From: CAZMCH01 sp964564735
GTDB taxonomy: Bacteria; Poribacteria; DTPJ01
NCBI GenBank assembly: GCA_964564735.1
Contig: CAZMCH010000096.1
Location: 1-15,884 of the forward strand
Direction of reading: 5' to 3'
Length of the DNA stretch: 15,884 bases
A program made the translations under genes and the position numbers. Below the pieces are notes generated by a model, which worked only from the letters and a program-made list of their open reading frames with translations, did no database searches and was not told where the DNA came from. Of the stretch, positions 13,901 to 15,884 are shown piece after piece (positions within the stretch are counted from its first letter, which is position 1; every line of letters starts with the position of its first letter).

Positions 13901-15884
13901 GTGAGAATCCAAAAACTATAATAATGGATGGCAACAAGGACATAACCGCAAATTTTGTGAAAAGATACATGCTAACAACAAGTGTCTCTCCATCAGAAGG
14001 CGGCTCTTTAAGTGTGTTTCAGCCAACGCTTTATGATGAAAACACAATAGTTCCTCTTTTTGCTATGCCATCACCGGGCTATCGTTTTGACCGATGGAGT
14101 GGCGATGCAATTGGAAATACTAACCCCATAAATATAACAATGAACAGAGATAGAGGAATTGTTGCCCATTTTACAAAATCTTACACTCTTATAACGAATG
14201 TAGAACCATTATTAGGGGGAACTGTTAATATTAATCCAGCAGATGAGAATTATGACGAAGGAAAAACTGTTGAACTCACTGCAGTTCCGGAAAACGGTTA
14301 TCGGTTCAGCCATTGGAGTGGAAATGCTATTGGAAATACCAATCCTATTAGTATTAAAATGAACGAAAATAAAAACATAACAGCACATTTTATCAATAAA
14401 TACACTCTCACTATTAACATTGATCCTATTGGTGGAGGGAACGTTATACTTAATCCACCAAGAAATGATTATAATGCAGGTTCAGAGGTGGAACTTACCG
14501 CAGTGAATATGCCGGATTATAGATTTGATCATTGGAGCGGAGATATAAATGGAACTACGAATCCTACTAGAATTATTATAGATGGTAACAAAACTGTAAC
14601 AGCACATTTTGTAAGAAGATATAGACTTACAATAGAAGCCGATCCTAATAATGGCGGAAATATAACATCTCAACCATTTGGAGGAATATATGATGAAGGC
14701 AAAGTTGTGAAATTATCTGCAAATTCCAATACGGGATATAGGTTTGATAAGTGGAGTGGTGATGCAATAGGAGAAGATAACTCTATTGAAATTATAATGG
14801 ATAGTGATAAATCGATTAAAGCACATTTTATTAGGCAATATAGACTTTCTGTGCAGATTATTCCAACTGATGCGGGAAAAGTTACTTTCGATCCATTAGG
14901 AGGCTTATATGATGAAAAAACATTGGTGAAACTGATAGCAACAAACAATGAAGGCTATAGGTTTGCTCAATGGGATGGAGATGCAAATGGAATATCTAAT
15001 CCCGTATCATTAGAAATGAATAGTAACAAAACTGTAACAGCAATTTTTGAGATAGCCAAGTTAAGAATAATTTCATCATCAGGTTCAGGTGGCAGTATAG
15101 CCCCGACAGGTGTAGTGAACGTCAGCTATGGAGATGATAAGACATTCGATATAACCCCAAATGAAGGCTATCATATACTTGATGTGCTAGTTGATGGTGT
15201 GTCTATTGGTGCAATATCCAGCTATACTTTCAGCAATATCAATTCTAATCATACTATCCATGCGGATTTTGCGATAGATGAGTTCACGATAACATCTAGT
15301 TCAGGAGCTAATGGCATTATAGCCCCAATAGGTGTGGTGAATGTCAGCTATGGAGATGATAAGACATTCGATATAACCCCAGATGAAGGCTATCATATAC
15401 TTGATGTGCTAGTTGACGGTGTGTCTATTGGTGCAATATCCAGCTATACTTTCAGCAATATCAATTCTAATCATACTATCCATGCGGATTTTGCGATAGA
15501 TGAGTTCACGCTTACGGTTAACATATCGCCAGCGGAAAGTGGAAGCGTGAATCTTAATCCAAGCAAAGGAACTTATAATTACGGAACGGTTGTGGAACTT
15601 ACGGCAACACCAGAAGAAGGTTATCGCTTCAAAGAATGGAGTGGAGACGCTACCGGCACCGATAACCCGACTAATATAACGATGGATGGCGATAAAACGG
15701 TAACAGCAGTCTTTATTGCACAATATTTACTTACCGTTGATATTAGTCCGGCAGATAGTGGGAGTGTTTCTCTTGATCCTGCGCCAACAGGAACTTATGC
15801 AATATATGACGAAGGCACAATAGTAACTTTGACTGCAACATCAGAGTCAGGCTATCACTTTGTTAATTGGAGTGGTGATGCAAG
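10957..15884 (+). CDS. Giant secreted subtilase-like protein with PKD and InlB-type repeats (partial, catalytic Ser replaced)
   Basis: Open to the window end, at least 1642 aa. GTG 10957 is preferred: AAAGGA (10944-10949) is 7 nt away, whereas ATG 10951, two codons earlier, is too close. A signal peptide ends near NFAFA (about 24-28). An I9-like propeptide follows (about 32-90). The S8 domain spans about 105-385 with Asp138 (ILDTGID) and His171 (GHGTH), but the nucleophile motif reads Gly-Thr-Asp327-Met-Ala-Val-Pro-His and the oxyanion Asn is Asp265 (SAGDSGN). The flanking motifs VINMSFG, YPAGYPEVISVSA and LSAPGVDI are intact. A PKD domain (about 390-477, KWDFDSDG) leads into InlB/Flg_new-type repeats from 480 on. 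It is probably cell-surface or extracellular. Proteolysis is unlikely; a binding or scaffold role is inferred. Confidence 0.9.
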   Translation, partial: MNRNIYYSIAFLIVFLFLLATNINFAFALEENYIVVFDKSLDETSKVKIIEENKGVIIKNLDIINAKLVKLNNKRTKEIEECLGVIRVDIDGYISLTSPKIYSSVIQSTQTIPWGIEKIGAENLGKIVTREVKVAILDTGIDLEHPDLKENIANSIDITNPTLPPIDTNGHGTHIAGIISAVNNNIGVLGVAPNAKLYPAKIFRMQNSQYLAYYSDIIAGLEWCINNGVQVINMSFGSPVNNPSLYDAIINTRNAGILLVASAGDSGNSQPIYPAGYPEVISVSAVNIDDSITKWSNYGDHIDLSAPGVDILSTYLNGEYVRLSGTDMAVPHVTGTLALALSAEIKPDDAERIIYDKVKDLGDKGRDDLYGYGLVDAKRTCYSAWWIPPLVVTASARPTSGIAPLTVSFSANINGGPPTNPIFYKWDFDSDGLTDISSNISPEARYTYKRGGVYIATLNVTDFLGKISQGHVKIEIKDRLIVNIEPPEGGVVAINPPSPDGIYEEGTEISLIATPAEGYRFDHWSGDLVGTEANTKITMIGSKTITANFAKIQYYKITASIDPENAGIIEIEPFAGNYIENTILKIAVKENQGYRFDHWSGDLNGNENPTTIKMDKNKNIIAHFTKIYPPYINIEVDTPDGGSIPNLGGQVFIDPPGEYYEEGTILTISAVPDMGCRFDRWSGDLSGNTNPVVITLGNNTTIKTHFVKFHSITITKNPSDVGTILLDPPGGVYDEGTDVNVKALAPEGYRFSHWSGDLSGNSENTNVAMLKEIVATANFIKLHPLEINIRPQEGGNVLMNPDGGIYDEGTAVELTAIPSNGYRFDRWEGDMTGKDNPSTIIMTNTSVTAFFIKAHKLSVNIEPSNGGSFSLNPPSPDGIYDEGTLVEITVIPSLGFNFTGWNGDLIGNENPAQIFIDGEKSVTIHFVREYSLITRINPLGYGSLKLEPSGNIYDEGTEVTIVAITQDISYRFDYWSGDLSGSENPKTIIMDGNKDITANFVKRYMLTTSVSPSEGGSLSVFQPTLYDENTIVPLFAMPSPGYRFDRWSGDAIGNTNPINITMNRDRGIVAHFTKSYTLITNVEPLLGGTVNINPADENYDEGKTVELTAVPENGYRFSHWSGNAIGNTNPISIKMNENKNITAHFINKYTLTINIDPIGGGNVILNPPRNDYNAGSEVELTAVNMPDYRFDHWSGDINGTTNPTRIIIDGNKTVTAHFVRRYRLTIEADPNNGGNITSQPFGGIYDEGKVVKLSANSNTGYRFDKWSGDAIGEDNSIEIIMDSDKSIKAHFIRQYRLSVQIIPTDAGKVTFDPLGGLYDEKTLVKLIATNNEGYRFAQWDGDANGISNPVSLEMNSNKTVTAIFEIAKLRIISSSGSGGSIAPTGVVNVSYGDDKTFDITPNEGYHILDVLVDGVSIGAISSYTFSNINSNHTIHADFAIDEFTITSSSGANGIIAPIGVVNVSYGDDKTFDITPDEGYHILDVLVDGVSIGAISSYTFSNINSNHTIHADFAIDEFTLTVNISPAESGSVNLNPSKGTYNYGTVVELTATPEEGYRFKEWSGDATGTDNPTNITMDGDKTVTAVFIAQYLLTVDISPADSGSVSLDPAPTGTYAIYDEGTIVTLTATSESGYHFVNWSGDA
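12394..15884 (+). repeat. Array of InlB B-repeat-like (Flg_new_2) protein repeats
   Basis: About 16 tandem units of 70-80 residues, the last cut by the window edge. The common pattern is an opening strand ending in a Pro-x-x-x-Gly-Gly turn, then YDEGT, a strand such as VELTAxP, GYRFDHWSGD, Gly-Asn-x-Asn-Pro, and a closing strand KxITAHF. Units 1-12 and 15-16 are of this type and well diverged at the DNA level. Units 13-14 are a different subtype (see next entry). Such repeats build long beta-grasp stalks on surface proteins. Confidence 0.9.
15061..15504 (+). repeat. Recent 222-bp tandem duplication inside the repeat array
   Basis: Two 222-bp units (15061-15282 and 15283-15504, 74 codons each) encode a repeat subtype marked by NVSYGDDKTFDITP and GYHILDVLVDGV. 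From 15099 and 15321 onward, 190 aligned bases differ at only 6 positions by my count (four of them within the first ~25), while the first ~35 bases of each unit are less alike. All other repeats in the gene are far more diverged, so this copy arose recently or is kept alike by gene conversion. Confidence 0.88.

Noticed and set aside
11263..14948. Several minus-strand frames of 63-92 codons inside the giant gene
   Set aside because: They are shadows of the plus-strand repeat frame and have no ribosome binding sites of note.
12394..15884. The repeat array as a DNA-level satellite or CRISPR-like array
   Set aside because: The repetition is at protein level with strong DNA divergence, and the frame is kept throughout; only 15061-15504 is a DNA-level repeat.

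Overview
The window is A+T-rich bacterial DNA with compact genes, clear AGGAG/AAAGGA ribosome binding sites, a lipoprotein with a lipobox and secreted proteins with Sec signal peptides. The mix of a GH2 glycosidase, a prolyl-oligopeptidase-type esterase, a DUF4838 lipoprotein, a URO-D/corrinoid methyltransferase pair and a giant subtilase with InlB-type repeats resembles uncultured glycan-degrading, often anaerobic lineages such as the PVC group and related candidate phyla. That placement is inference; no marker gene is present. I see no rRNA, tRNA, CRISPR array or transposase gene.

Layout. 1-395: mostly empty, with one doubtful micro-ORF on the minus strand. 396-3377 (plus): a cytoplasmic GH2 enzyme, probably a beta-glucuronidase or beta-galactosidase type, followed by an unrecognised ~400-aa protein with QxxxG(G)-type repeats suggesting an alpha/alpha-barrel. 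A perfect 11-bp-arm hairpin separates this pair from the convergent minus-strand operon at 3412-5429, which reads URO-D-family methyltransferase, a 55-aa orphan protein, then a B12-binding corrinoid protein. Behind it lies a hicB-hicA toxin-antitoxin pair (5533-6172) with two abutting palindromes in its promoter. The 6173-6549 gap holds these palindromes, a 104-bp MITE-like inverted-repeat element and a near-consensus sigma-70 promoter.

6550-10300 (minus): a secreted beta-sandwich-like protein, an intrinsic terminator, a DUF4838 lipoprotein and a cytoplasmic alpha/beta hydrolase of the acetyl-xylan-esterase type. 10301-10956 is intergenic, with promoters and a candidate 21-aa membrane micro-ORF. 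From 10957 to the window end runs a partial giant secreted protein: signal peptide, I9-like propeptide, subtilase domain, PKD domain and at least 16 InlB-like repeats.

How the genes may work together. The GH2 enzyme, esterase, DUF4838 lipoprotein and beta-sandwich protein fit capture and breakdown of a decorated, possibly uronic-acid-containing glycan. The URO-D/corrinoid pair could remove methyl groups from methoxylated compounds released from it; this link is speculative. The most striking single observation is that the subtilase domain has Asp in place of both the catalytic Ser (GTD-MAVPH) and the oxyanion-hole Asn (AGD), while the rest of the fold is well kept. It is therefore probably a protease-dead scaffold at the head of a giant repeat protein.
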